From positions 1-64,000 of the forward strand of contig NZ_JARXWI010000007.1 in assembly GCF_029893085.1 (NCBI RefSeq): a stretch of 64,000 nt of DNA. The letters are read 5' to 3'. The position numbers and the translations under genes are program-made. The stretch comes from Parabacteroides sp. PFB2-10 (lineage in GTDB: Bacteria; Bacteroidota; Bacteroidia; Bacteroidales; Tannerellaceae). Of the stretch, positions 7,766-15,837 are shown in pieces. The notes below the pieces were generated by a model. The model ran no database searches. It saw only the letters and a program-made list of their open reading frames with translations, and was not told the origin of the DNA. The first letter of the stretch is position 1; each line of letters opens with the position of its first letter.

Positions 7766-8599
7766 ATGCATGACAATAATGATAAACTAAAAGAAATTGT
7801 AAAGCAGAAATACAGCGATATTGCTTTACAGGGAAAAGAGACAGGCTGTTGTTGTGGAAGTACCCCTAAAAAAGAGGTTTACAACATTATGAGCGATGAC
7901 TATTCAACGCTTGAAGGATATAACGAGGATGCTGACCTCGGACTTGGCTGTGGGCTGCCTACTCAATACGCAGGGATAAAGAAAGGGAATACCGTTATCG
8001 ACCTCGGATCGGGAGCCGGAAATGATTGTTTTATCGCACAGGCGGAAGTCGGCAATGAAGGAAAAGTCATTGGTATTGATTTTTCAGAGCCTATGATAGA
8101 AAAGGCTAAAGCCAATGCAAAGAAACGTGGAATACTAAATGTGACCTTCCGGCAGGGAGATATTGAAGATATGCCTGTAAGTGCAGGTCGTGCGGATGTG
8201 GTTATTAGCAACTGTGTACTGAACTTACTACCTTCTAAGGACAGGATATTCCATGAAATATACCGTGTGTTAAAAGCAGGAGGTCATTTTTGCATATCGG
8301 ATGTGGTTCTCAACGGAGAAATACCGGAAAAATTAAAACAGGCAGCAGAAATGTATGTAGGTTGTGTGTCCGGGGCAATTCCCAAAGCACAATATCTTGA
8401 AAAGATAAAAGAAGCCGGATTTGCAGAAATCGTTATCTGCAAAGAAAAACCGATTATCATTCCCGATGAAATTCTTGAAAGGTATCTTAGCAAAGACGAA
8501 ATGGGTACTTTCAAAACAATTAACGGGGGTACGATTGTTTCTATAACAGTTACCGGAACAAAGAAACCTGAGGGTTGTTCTTGTGGAGGATGTTGTTAA
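7766..8599 (+). CDS. arsM: Arsenite S-adenosylmethionine methyltransferase
   Basis: This 277-residue enzyme methylates As(III) using SAM. The SAM-binding motif is DLGSGAGND at residues 79-87. The three cysteines that hold arsenite in known ArsM proteins are present as C62 (GLGCGLP), C150 (SNCVLNL) and C200 (MYVGCVSGA). Extra cysteine clusters occur at the N-terminus (CCCG, 28-31) and at the extreme C-terminus (CSCGGCC), which may deliver arsenic or be metal ligands. In an anaerobe the trivalent methyl products are stable and toxic, so the operon's permeases probably export them. Confidence 0.92.
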   Translation: MHDNNDKLKEIVKQKYSDIALQGKETGCCCGSTPKKEVYNIMSDDYSTLEGYNEDADLGLGCGLPTQYAGIKKGNTVIDLGSGAGNDCFIAQAEVGNEGKVIGIDFSEPMIEKAKANAKKRGILNVTFRQGDIEDMPVSAGRADVVISNCVLNLLPSKDRIFHEIYRVLKAGGHFCISDVVLNGEIPEKLKQAAEMYVGCVSGAIPKAQYLEKIKEAGFAEIVICKEKPIIIPDEILERYLSKDEMGTFKTINGGTIVSITVTGTKKPEGCSCGGCC

Positions 8600-8610
8600 A
8601 AAACATAGTC

Positions 8611-8937
8611 ATGAATGAATTATTTGAAAAAGGAGCCATTCTGAATATGGCAGAAATGATTGAATACTCCGACGGTGGAGTAATCAGTAAGCAAGTATTG
8701 AAGAACGAAGCAGGGAATATTACCCTATTCTCGTTCGATAAAGGGCAGGGATTAAGTGAACATACCGCCCCCTTTAATGCTATGGTGGAAATCTTAGACG
8801 GAGAAGCTGAAATTACCATAAACGGCAAACCTTTAATACTGGTTACTGGTCAATCTGTAATTATGCCTGCGGGTATTCCTCATGCTTTGTATGCAAGTAA
8901 GCAGTTTAAGATGTTGCTTACCATGATTAAAGGGTAA
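8611..8937 (+). CDS. Single-domain cupin protein, last gene of the ars operon
   Basis: This 108-residue protein is one cupin barrel. The first motif is EHTAPFNAMVEILDGEAEITI and the second is MPAGIPHALYA. In the first motif only H and E of the usual metal ligands are clear; the second has its histidine. Small cupins may bind metal and act as isomerases, dioxygenases or sensors; no reaction can be assigned. It starts 11 bases after arsM and ends just before the hairpin at 8952, so it belongs to the ars transcript. The ATG at 8611 is used because the upstream frame overlaps arsM. Confidence 0.75.
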   Translation: MNELFEKGAILNMAEMIEYSDGGVISKQVLKNEAGNITLFSFDKGQGLSEHTAPFNAMVEILDGEAEITINGKPLILVTGQSVIMPAGIPHALYASKQFKMLLTMIKG

Positions 8938-8951
8938 CATTCTAGTAAAAA

Positions 8952-8997
8952 CCAAATATTTTTCTTGTTCGTACATAAAAGCAAGAAAAATATTTGG
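8952..8997. terminator. Long AT-rich hairpin after the ars operon
   Basis: A perfect 16-bp inverted repeat (8952-8967 with 8982-8997) with a 14-base loop follows the cupin gene by 14 bases. It lies between the ars operon and the convergent minus-strand genes. The arms are rich in A and T, so the RNA helix is weaker than a normal terminator, but the position suits a bidirectional one. Confidence 0.6.
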
Positions 8998-9043
8998 AAA
9001 TCTCATAAGAATAGTAACGGGCGAAAAATCGCCCGCCCTTGTG

Positions 9044-9256
9044 TTACTCCTGCTTTTTTGATAGCCATTCGTCCCGTTCTTTTCGGCATTGTTCCAATGA
9101 TTTGGCGACCGTAGAGAACAGTTCTCCGTCCGTGTGGCGGTAGTCGTATTGGTAATATTCCGTACCTCTGAATGCTCCTGCAATAAAAGTAGTGTAATTC
9201 TCTTTGCCTTGCTCGCATACTGAGCAACCGTTTTTGTTGATTGAATTTGTTTTCAT
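9044..9256 (-). CDS. DUF3873 family protein
   Basis: This 70-residue protein has the DUF3873 pattern: NGCSVCEQGKENYTTF near the N-terminus, then YYQYDYRHTDGELFSTVAKSLEQCRKERDEWL. The family is common on Bacteroidetes conjugative transposons and its function is unknown. Cysteines at CSVC could bind metal. It is the last gene of a minus-strand series of mobile-element genes and lies beside the ars terminator. Confidence 0.75.
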   Translation of the reverse strand: MKTNSINKNGCSVCEQGKENYTTFIAGAFRGTEYYQYDYRHTDGELFSTVAKSLEQCRKERDEWLSKKQE

Positions 9257-9258
9257 TG

Positions 9259-9741
9259 CTACTTAGTTATGTGTTGATAATCTTTAATATAATCCTGTTT
9301 TTCAAGCCACTCTATTACGTTCTCCATATTGTATTCGGAGGTAATGATTGCCGTATCTCTCGAAAATTGAGTAAAACGGCTACTTTCGTAGTTGTCTATC
9401 CACTCTTTGAGGTTTACCACTCCCCAAATGCTGTAATTCTGTGCGAACATTCGGTCAATCTCGGCTATCTCTTTATTGAACTCGACCACGATAGTTTGAT
9501 ATTTGTCGTCAATGATTTCAAGGTGATGCAATGAGCCGAACTCATCATGTAGGCGTGCGGAACTCCAATCGCTTTTGTAGGTGTGATTACCCCATCTATG
9601 TGGGTTATCGAAACGCACTTTAACTTCTGCTGTGTACTCAGTTATCTTGATTTCTTCGATAACGCCTGTTACCATTAAGCCTGTAAAAATACTCTTACAA
9701 CGCTTGCCTATAATACTATCGTTTACTTCTGTTGTTTTCAT
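9259..9741 (-). CDS. Hypothetical mobile-element protein
   Basis: This 160-residue soluble protein has no motif I recognise. The first ~70 residues look like a small beta-barrel (GLMVTGVIEEIKITEYTAEVKVRF), possibly SH3- or KOW-like. The rest is helical and ends EWLEKQDYIKDY. It starts 12 bases after the gene at 9754 ends and its own stop is 2 bases before the DUF3873 start, so the set is probably one operon. Function unknown. Confidence 0.65.
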   Translation of the reverse strand: MKTTEVNDSIIGKRCKSIFTGLMVTGVIEEIKITEYTAEVKVRFDNPHRWGNHTYKSDWSSARLHDEFGSLHHLEIIDDKYQTIVVEFNKEIAEIDRMFAQNYSIWGVVNLKEWIDNYESSRFTQFSRDTAIITSEYNMENVIEWLEKQDYIKDYQHITK

Positions 9742-9753
9742 GTCTATTGTTGA

Positions 9754-10347
9754 TTAAAAGAATGATAATTCTAATTGTACAGGTTTACGTCCTGTAATCT
9801 CGTCAAATAGGGTTTTTACTTGCTTTAATACATTGATTGCGTAGCGGTCAGTCCTGCAACTATCTTTATCAAGCCCTTTCATCATTTCATTGAGTGCTGC
9901 GGTAAGGCAATCTTTCCGATTGTCGAATATTTTGCCCCATACGCCTAAGCCGTAACCTGCTCCGCCTGTGCTGTAAGAATAACTCATTCCGTATGTCCAT
10001 TTTCCGTTCAAGCCTTTGCCCAGTGTAATATGGTTGCTTACCGCCCAACCATCCCGATGTGGAAACTGTATTTCTTCACGTTCCAAAAAATCAGGTCTTT
10101 CCAACCAACCGTATTCGTTAAACTCCTTTTTGGTAAAGCCGAATAGCAAATGTCTTTCATACTCTCGTTTATTCATTAATAGCTGACGTGGGGTATCTCC
10201 AAAACTCTCGTATTCCTCAATTATAGCCCTGTCGTTACGTCTTAATGCGTTCAGATATACGGCTACATTATGGCGTTCCACCCTGCAAAAATTAATATCC
10301 TTTATCTTTTTCAGTTTTTCGTATGCTGATAATTCTTTGTATTCCAT
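9754..10347 (-). CDS. Hypothetical mobile-element protein
   Basis: This 197-residue protein is of unknown function. Its middle contains WTYGMSYSYSTGGAGYGLGVWGKIF, a glycine- and tyrosine-rich stretch, followed by a helical C-terminus ending in QLELSFF. Similar proteins occur on Bacteroidetes integrative elements near DUF3873 genes; that is recall by resemblance, not a search. It lies 49 bases after the gene at 10397 (reading leftward). Confidence 0.62.
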   Translation of the reverse strand: MEYKELSAYEKLKKIKDINFCRVERHNVAVYLNALRRNDRAIIEEYESFGDTPRQLLMNKREYERHLLFGFTKKEFNEYGWLERPDFLEREEIQFPHRDGWAVSNHITLGKGLNGKWTYGMSYSYSTGGAGYGLGVWGKIFDNRKDCLTAALNEMMKGLDKDSCRTDRYAINVLKQVKTLFDEITGRKPVQLELSFF

Positions 10348-10396
10348 GACTATTGTTTTTGTGTGGGGCAGAAAAGGCTCTGCCCCATGTTATTAC

Positions 10397-11392
10397 TTAA
10401 TCCAATCCGAAATAGACGGCTAATTGCTGTTCTTGTGCTTTTGAGAATATCCAACCTGCTAACCTCTTTCCGTTGAATGTCAATCGGCTGTTAAAGCGTC
10501 CGCCCATTGCTTTGAGTTCGTCTTTTATGGCTCTCGTTTCTCCGAATACCGCTACCGCTTTGGCTGAATATTCTACCAATGTGCAACCGTTATTTGTTTC
10601 TGTTGTGGGATTACTATTCTTTGGTGTTGTGTCAGACTTGCTGATATGTATGTTATCTTCGTTCCCTGCGGTGTATGCAAAATCCTCTATCGTGCGTTCA
10701 CGGTTATATACAGGCTCTTTTTCAATTATCCAACCGCTATACTTGCTTTTTCCCAAATAATAACCGTCGCCCATGCTGTACTTTTCACGGTGTTCATAAT
10801 CTTCGTTAAACTCGGCTAAATAGGCAGTTTCATCAAAATTGGATGCGTGTTTACGCATTTCGGAAAATAAGTCCCTTTTGTGCTTTGAAAAACCTATGAT
10901 AACCGTCCGCTGTGTGCTGTATGAGTAGTAGTCGGTATAGCTGTCGCTTTCGTTTTGTCTTAAACGTGCTACGATAACCGCCTGTGCATCTTCGGGAAAT
11001 ATTTCGGCAAAGCGTTTGCGCCCGATTTCCTTAACCTGTTCTATTCTGATTTTTTCCTGCTCGGCTTCGGCTTCCTCTGCCTTTTTCTGTTGTTGTGCTT
11101 GCTGAAGAAGCATTGTAACCTCGAAACTGTCCATAAATTCAGGGTTCTCGCTATCATAGTAATAACCGATACCAAATTTTTCATTCAATGGTCTGATAAT
11201 GTCTGCCGTCTGAAATTCTTTTGTGCACAGATTAATCAGCTTGTAAGCAATGCCCCAATCGTTTTTGCGGATTTCATAGACTACATACCTGTCGTAACTG
11301 TAACCCTCCATTTGGATTATTTGATTAACCTCTACGACTTGTTTGGCTCTGTCAATTTCCTTGTTTGCTCCTAATAAAAATACTTTGCTCAT
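10397..11392 (-). CDS. Mobile-element protein with GGRFNxxL/GWIF C-terminal domain
   Basis: This 331-residue protein has three parts. The N-terminal ~90 residues are an unknown fold. Residues ~93-135 are a QQQKKAEEAEAEQEK coiled coil. The C-terminal ~65 residues (VEYSAKAVAVFGETRAIKDELKAMGGRFN...GWIF) are a domain seen in many Bacteroidetes conjugative-element and phage proteins, often beside antirestriction or methylase domains. A nucleic-acid role is possible but not shown. A low-complexity linker (SDTTPKNSNPTTETNN) separates it from the rest. Confidence 0.65.
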   Translation of the reverse strand: MSKVFLLGANKEIDRAKQVVEVNQIIQMEGYSYDRYVVYEIRKNDWGIAYKLINLCTKEFQTADIIRPLNEKFGIGYYYDSENPEFMDSFEVTMLLQQAQQQKKAEEAEAEQEKIRIEQVKEIGRKRFAEIFPEDAQAVIVARLRQNESDSYTDYYSYSTQRTVIIGFSKHKRDLFSEMRKHASNFDETAYLAEFNEDYEHREKYSMGDGYYLGKSKYSGWIIEKEPVYNRERTIEDFAYTAGNEDNIHISKSDTTPKNSNPTTETNNGCTLVEYSAKAVAVFGETRAIKDELKAMGGRFNSRLTFNGKRLAGWIFSKAQEQQLAVYFGLD

Positions 11393-11411
11393 AACTCTAA
11401 ATTTTAAGGGA

Positions 11412-11642
11412 TTATAAAAGCGAGAAAAGAATGAGAATAAACAGGATTATAGCACCTAAACCCACGAAGAAGGAGAGGATACCCCGAATAACAGGAAGAA
11501 AGAGATACAAGCCCACTAAAGCCCAAATAAACCCTGTTCCCCACACGGAGCAACCTAAAGCCACGAGAACGATTTTCACAACCAATTTTATGCTAATTGG
11601 AAGGTTACTACCTTGTTTCCTATTTTTTACTATACTTCTCAT
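11412..11642 (-). CDS. Small two-helix membrane protein
   Basis: This ~76-residue protein has a basic N-terminus (RSIVKNRKQGSN) and two hydrophobic helices (IKLVVKIVLVALGCSVWGTGF and the GILSFFVGLGAIILFILILF region). The ATG ending at 11642 is preferred. A longer frame reaching 11735 adds a charged leader that does not look coding. It lies 19 bases upstream of the gene at 10397-11392. Function unknown; small membrane proteins are common in conjugative elements. Confidence 0.5.
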   Translation of the reverse strand: MRSIVKNRKQGSNLPISIKLVVKIVLVALGCSVWGTGFIWALVGLYLFLPVIRGILSFFVGLGAIILFILILFSLL

Positions 11643-11735
11643 AATTTCTGACTTTTTTTTATGCCGTATCGGAGCCGGTGTACTGACCTTATGTTTCGGA
11701 TACGTGAAAAGGTCGGCTGAATCCGCCGAAGACAA

Positions 11736-12045
11736 ATTTTGAGGGAATAAATACGCTCGCCCGTAGGGAAAGAGGAAGATTTTTCAAGCAACAATTTGGC
11801 GACAGGATTAGCCGAAATACCTTTGTATCCTGAACATGGGGGTCAAAAAGTACCCGGTTTGATACTCGCTAATGAGGAAGAAATTATACCGGAGAGAAGT
11901 GTAGTAAAAAGGAACTGGGTCGAATACTTTGCGTTTGTCATTATAGAACGCAGCACTTTCTCGGAAATGGAGAAAGCTATAAACATAAAAAAAAAGCCTG
12001 CTTCATGTTTCAGAAACAGGCTCCGTTATATTTGAACAATGTATG
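11736..12045. other. Gap with a possible decayed reading frame
   Basis: This interval has no convincing gene. On the plus strand 11751-12035 is open without an ATG and reads as a plausible soluble peptide (PEHGGQKVPGLILANEEEIIPE). It could be a remnant of a lost gene. Its last part is the terminator at 11984-12022, which argues against the frame being used. Confidence 0.3.
11984..12022 (-). terminator. Intrinsic terminator of the lipoprotein gene
   Basis: A hairpin with arms 11995-12004 and 12013-12022 (AGCCTGCTTC against GAAACAGGCT, one wobble) is followed, reading the minus strand, by a run of nine or more U. It is placed 24 bases after the stop of the lipoprotein gene at 12046. Confidence 0.8.
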
Positions 12046-12579
12046 TTATTTAGCTTTTTTCTTACCGTAGCATTTACTTCCGTCAGGAGATAAATAGAAA
12101 TCAAATGTTTCTTCAACGGCTGTTCTGCCTGGAGGAACAAGAGAATATTTACAACGGACAATAACGGCAAGTACATCATTGGCATTCTGGCTGTCATATC
12201 CTTGTAAGTTATCCGGAACAAGGTTTTTGAGTGAATCTATGCGGGTATTCATAACGGCAATATCCGCATTGTACTTATCTATATCACTCTGTTTTTTAGT
12301 TTTAGCCAATAGATCTTCACTCATTTTCTTGGCAAGTTCAATACGGCTGATTACAGGTTGCTTATCTTTTTTAAATTCTTCAGTAAGATAAGCGATACTG
12401 TCGGCAACCGTAACAGTACCCTGCTCGTTTATTTCAAGAATCTTGAAGTTGAGATTTTCTTTTGTGTCGCTACCTTTTAGCAGATAGCCGGTAATGGTTT
12501 CTTCGTAATTACTCTTTGACGAGTTTGAACCGCAGGCAACCATAAAAACCGCAATGAATAGATAGATTACATTTTTCAT
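12046..12579 (-). CDS. Hypothetical lipoprotein
   Basis: This 177-residue protein has a lipoprotein signal (VIYLFIAVFMVACGSN, lipid cysteine at 16) followed by a serine-rich spacer. The central part (EEFKKDKQPVISRIELAKKMSEDLLAKTKKQSDIDKYNADI) is likely a coiled coil. The C-terminus, with FYLSPDGSKCYGKKK, may be a small beta structure. No known family is recognised. It has its own terminator, and lies within the island upstream of the integrase cluster. It may act at the cell surface. Confidence 0.65.
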   Translation of the reverse strand: MKNVIYLFIAVFMVACGSNSSKSNYEETITGYLLKGSDTKENLNFKILEINEQGTVTVADSIAYLTEEFKKDKQPVISRIELAKKMSEDLLAKTKKQSDIDKYNADIAVMNTRIDSLKNLVPDNLQGYDSQNANDVLAVIVRCKYSLVPPGRTAVEETFDFYLSPDGSKCYGKKKAK

Positions 12580-12604
12580 AACTGAATGATAATATTTGTT
12601 TGAC

Positions 12605-13024
12605 CTAATTTAATGATATGTGAGGAAGTTTTGACGATAGATTATACACAATCAAGACTTCCGCTTCTCTTTTGGGGTTTGTCCGGGTATATTCGGTTAA
12701 AGCCGCCATTACCCATTCCCTGAATGCCCGTGCTTCGTAAGACGCTATACGATAACTAACAAAAATCAATGCTTCCAGATTGTAGAGCTTCATTTCGCAT
12801 TGACGACCTTCATGCTCGTACTTGTGTATTCGAGTTACGCTTTCTTCTTGCAACAACCCCGATTTGAATATCGACCGCAGGTTGTTACCGACCGAGCTTA
12901 CAAATACGTTGAATAAATCAGCTATCTCATGCTTTGTCATCCATAGGGTGCAATTTACAAGTTTCGCTTCAACAATTAGCTGACTTTCACTATTTTCTTT
13001 GATTTTGATATATCCTCGTTCCAT
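12605..13024 (-). CDS. RhuM-family protein (truncated type)
   Basis: This 139-residue protein matches the N-terminal part of the virulence RhuM family: LWMTKHEIADLFNVFVSSVGNNLRSIFKSGLL resembles a winged helix-turn-helix, and YNLEALIFVSYRIASYEARAFREWVMAAL is the family's second block. Full RhuM proteins are often more than 300 residues, so this is a short form. Its function is unknown, with DNA binding likely from the helix-turn-helix. It lies 18 bases from the ORF6N gene, suggesting a pair. Confidence 0.65.
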   Translation of the reverse strand: MERGYIKIKENSESQLIVEAKLVNCTLWMTKHEIADLFNVFVSSVGNNLRSIFKSGLLQEESVTRIHKYEHEGRQCEMKLYNLEALIFVSYRIASYEARAFREWVMAALTEYTRTNPKREAEVLIVYNLSSKLPHISLN

Positions 13025-13042
13025 AATTTATTAATTTTCATC

Positions 13043-13540
13043 TTATTGAATATTAAAGCCTATGCGCTTACGGGGCTTGTTTTCCTGTTCCTTTTGTGAA
13101 GCAAGTTCCGTAAGAGCCTGATAAATATCGCTGAACTGCATATTGGTTTCGATCATAAACGTTTCAAGCTTCTGATTGAGTTCTGCATAACCCAAAGCAT
13201 ACTGACGAAGTGCGATAAATGCCCTTACTATCTGAATATTCATATCGATCGCTTTTTTACTGTTGAGCAATCCGGCAAGCATCGCTATACCATGTTCGGT
13301 AAAGGCATAGGGCAATTTTCGAGTACCACCCCAACTTGATGTTCCATTTTGGAATATCAAGTCAAATTCTTCATTATTCAGTTGAAACATAAAATCGGAA
13401 GGAAACCTGTCAAGGTTTCGCTTTACCGCCTTATTCAGATTAGAAGTGGTTACTTCGTAGAGTTCTGCTAAATCTTTGTCGAGGATTACACGTAAGCCTC
13501 GAATCTGATAAATTTTGCTTTGAATAACTTGTAGTTCCAT
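13043..13540 (-). CDS. ORF6N-domain DNA-binding protein
   Basis: This 165-residue protein has the ORF6N domain in residues 1-90 (IRGLRVILDKDLAELYEVTTSNLNKAVKRNLDRFPSDFMFQL), then AFTEHGIAMLAGLL. ORF6N is a KilA-N-related DNA-binding domain found in phages and mobile elements. The C-terminal half is a likely coiled coil ending in a basic tail (KPRKRIGF). It lies 11 bases after the integrase gene (reading leftward) and may regulate excision or act as an accessory factor, but that is a guess. Confidence 0.75.
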   Translation of the reverse strand: MELQVIQSKIYQIRGLRVILDKDLAELYEVTTSNLNKAVKRNLDRFPSDFMFQLNNEEFDLIFQNGTSSWGGTRKLPYAFTEHGIAMLAGLLNSKKAIDMNIQIVRAFIALRQYALGYAELNQKLETFMIETNMQFSDIYQALTELASQKEQENKPRKRIGFNIQ

Positions 13541-13551
13541 GATACTTGAAT

Positions 13552-14793
13552 TTATTGATTTACTGTATTTATCTCTTCATACATTTTCTCTGCACCCTTC
13601 ATTTTTTTAGCCAAGACTTTCATGTCCTCGCTAATTTTAGAGTTTGTTATTCGGGCATAAATCTGAGTGGTTGAAATATTTGTATGACCAAGCATTTTGC
13701 TAACCGTCTCAATAGGAACGCCTTTGGCCAGAGTTGTGGTCGTGGCGAACGTATGGCGCGCAAGGTGAAATGTCAGATTCTTTTCAATACCACATAAATC
13801 GGCAATTTCCTTCAGATAAGAATTTGTCTTTTGGTTACTCAAAACAGGGAGTAATTGTCCGTTCTTTAGTTTACCTTTATATTTTTTCAATATCATTGAT
13901 GGAATTTTCAAGAGAGGTACATTAACTGTTGTACTTGTCTTTTGGCGTTTAGTCATAATCCATAGAGAGCCATCAAACGATTTACGGATATTTTCTTCTT
14001 TGAGATTCTTTACGTCTATATAAGCAAGTCCAGTGTAGCAGCTAAAAATGAAGATATCCCGTACATGTTCAAGTCTTTCGGAAGTCATATTCTTCTTTAT
14101 GATTTCGTGAAGTTCATCTTCTGTCAGATAGCCGCGATCAACTCTCTTTATCCGAATTTTATAGTTTGCAAACGGATCGCCAACAATCCATCCATTGTTT
14201 CGGGCTATAATTACAATTCGTTTAAAGAACTGCATAAATTTCGCCGTCGTGTTTTCGTTGCATCTACAATCAACCCGAAGATACGTTTCAAAGCCTGTAA
14301 TGAAACTATGATTGATTTCCCTGAGACTAATATCAGAAACCCGATGACGAGTTTCCAGATAATCTTTCAATCGGTTGTATGTTCTTTCGTATTTCTCCAA
14401 AGTAGCTTTGGTCTTACCTATACCGACCATCTTTTTTACTTCGACATTGTGTTCGGCAAAAACGGTTAATAAGGTTTGTTGCTCGGTAGTGTAGCCAAGA
14501 AAAATATTACGGATCTTCTCTCCGGTAACATGCTCTTTTTTCTCGACATCATAATAAGTGGTTGTGAGGGAAGTTCGGATATCATTCAACAGATGATTTA
14601 GTCTTAGTATAGTCGTTGATTTTCCTTTTCCTCTTCCGGCATTTGTGTCCCATAATTCAGGCTCAATTTCCAGTTTAGAACTGAATTGTGTCCTTGTTCC
14701 GTTAATGGAAAGCCGTACCATAATGGTGCATTTTCCATTCTTGTTTACTTGATTTTTCTTGATGTAGAAAAGAATCTTAAATGAACTACTCAT
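13552..14793 (-). CDS. Tyrosine site-specific integrase of the island
   Basis: This 413-residue recombinase has an N-terminal arm-binding domain (MVRLSINGTRTQFSSKLEIEP), a SAM-like core-binding domain (residues ~105-205) and a catalytic domain. Catalytic residues visible are K in KRQKTSTTVNVPL near 282, H343 and R346 in HLARH, H370 in LGHTN, and nucleophile Y379 in QIYARI. The first catalytic arginine is not in the usual TGLR position; TGLAY (254-258) has alanine there, as in several Bacteroidetes integrases. The ATG ending at 14793 is used. It lies ~290 bp from tRNA-Ser, the likely attachment site. Confidence 0.9.
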   Translation of the reverse strand: MSSSFKILFYIKKNQVNKNGKCTIMVRLSINGTRTQFSSKLEIEPELWDTNAGRGKGKSTTILRLNHLLNDIRTSLTTTYYDVEKKEHVTGEKIRNIFLGYTTEQQTLLTVFAEHNVEVKKMVGIGKTKATLEKYERTYNRLKDYLETRHRVSDISLREINHSFITGFETYLRVDCRCNENTTAKFMQFFKRIVIIARNNGWIVGDPFANYKIRIKRVDRGYLTEDELHEIIKKNMTSERLEHVRDIFIFSCYTGLAYIDVKNLKEENIRKSFDGSLWIMTKRQKTSTTVNVPLLKIPSMILKKYKGKLKNGQLLPVLSNQKTNSYLKEIADLCGIEKNLTFHLARHTFATTTTLAKGVPIETVSKMLGHTNISTTQIYARITNSKISEDMKVLAKKMKGAEKMYEEINTVNQ

Positions 14794-14823
14794 AATTTTT
14801 ATTTTTTTGCACCTAAATCTCAT

Positions 14824-15011
14824 CGAGACAAAGGTAGGGTGAATAATAAAATTACAAGCTGTTGAATCGCGGACAATATGCGACAGTTCAAGGACTTATG
14901 CGGAAATTGGTTACTATTTTTTCGACCTGATTTTGAGTAACCTTTTAGTAACCCGACGGTGTCTATTTTTGTCCTTTTCGGGTCTTTCAGGTGACTTAGT
15001 TATAAAAGAAA
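14824..15011. promoter_or_regulatory. Integrase-proximal island end with repeated GGTTACT motifs
   Basis: The gap between the integrase and the tRNA-Ser terminator holds three copies of one heptamer: GGTTACT at 14909-14915 and its complement AGTAACC at 14936-14942 and 14947-14953. The last two are direct repeats 11 bp apart. Tyrosine integrases bind short arm-type repeats near the attachment site, so these are candidates. The other island end is outside the window, so the exact att core cannot be read. Confidence 0.4.
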
Positions 15012-15043
15012 AAGTCCTGTAAAACCTTGATTTTACAGGACTT
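15003..15043 (-). terminator. Intrinsic terminator after tRNA-Ser
   Basis: A perfect 13-bp hairpin (15012-15024 with 15031-15043, six-base loop) followed on the minus strand by TTTCTTTTA lies 36 bases after the 3' end of tRNA-Ser. If this is the native tRNA terminator, the island junction must lie to its left. If the island brought it, the island rebuilt the end of the tRNA transcript. Confidence 0.75.
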
Positions 15044-15078
15044 GTCTCCTTTTGTCTGTTAGAAGTCTTTGCTTCCCA

Positions 15079-15164
<86 letters not shown>

Positions 15165-15322
15165 AGTCGTTTCAGTATGTTTGCGCTTGGGTTTTGTTGC
15201 AAACGCGGTGCAAATGTAGATATTTTTTTGGAACATCCTACGGGTTGGGGGAGATTTTTTTCTTTTTCTTTTTATTATTTTCTTTTAGGGAATCGGGGGG
15301 CTGTGGGTAAGTTATTTATTTC

Positions 15323-15330
15323 TACCTTTG
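15323..15330 (+). promoter_or_regulatory. -7 box of the thioredoxin gene
   Basis: TACCTTTG matches the Bacteroidetes TAnnTTTG box and lies 29 bases before the start codon. No clear TTTG is seen 19 bases upstream. Confidence 0.5.
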
Positions 15331-15358
15331 TAGGGTAATTATATACGATGAGTAATTT

Positions 15359-15823
15359 ATGAAAAATGTAAAGAGTTTATTTTTTGTGGTGGTATTGCTG
15401 ATTTCTGTCAGCTGCACTTTGTCGGCCAAAACGGGTGATAAGCAGACGGAAAAAGCCACCGGGGAGGTGATCGTCTTAAACAAGGCGGATTTTATCGCGA
15501 AGGTATTTAACTTTGAGAAGAATGCCGATAGCTGGAAATATGAAGGCGACAAGCCTTGTATCATCGATTTTTATGCCGACTGGTGTGCTCCCTGCAAAAA
15601 GATCGCGCCTGTCCTGACTGAACTGGCGGCAGCATACAAAGACGATATCATCATTTATAAAGTAAATGTAGACAACGAAAAAGAGCTGGCGGCTCTCTTT
15701 GGTATTCAAAGCATACCTTCTCTGTTGTTTGTTCCCGTAAGCGGACAGCCCATGATGGCGCAGGGAGCGATGCCCAAAGAGAAATTTATCGAGCAAATAG
15801 ATAGTTTCTTATTGAATAAATAA
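15359..15823 (+). CDS. Secreted thioredoxin-family lipoprotein
   Basis: This 154-residue protein has a signal with a lipobox-like end (LISVSC, Cys19) and a complete thioredoxin domain from about residue 45. The active site is WCAPC with cysteines 76 and 79, and the cis-proline is in IQSIPSLLF. It should sit in the periplasm or on a membrane and catalyse thiol-disulfide exchange. Bacteroidetes encode several such exported thioredoxins; the partner here is unknown. It is a single gene ended by the strong terminator at 15838. Confidence 0.88.
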   Translation: MKNVKSLFFVVVLLISVSCTLSAKTGDKQTEKATGEVIVLNKADFIAKVFNFEKNADSWKYEGDKPCIIDFYADWCAPCKKIAPVLTELAAAYKDDIIIYKVNVDNEKELAALFGIQSIPSLLFVPVSGQPMMAQGAMPKEKFIEQIDSFLLNK

Positions 15824-15837
15824 GCTACCTTATACAT

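Noticed and set aside
11796-12035. Possible 79-codon plus-strand gene in the mobile island
   Set aside because: It has only a TTG start, no promoter, and its end is the terminator of the opposite gene. It may be a remnant, so it is noted only as a gap feature.
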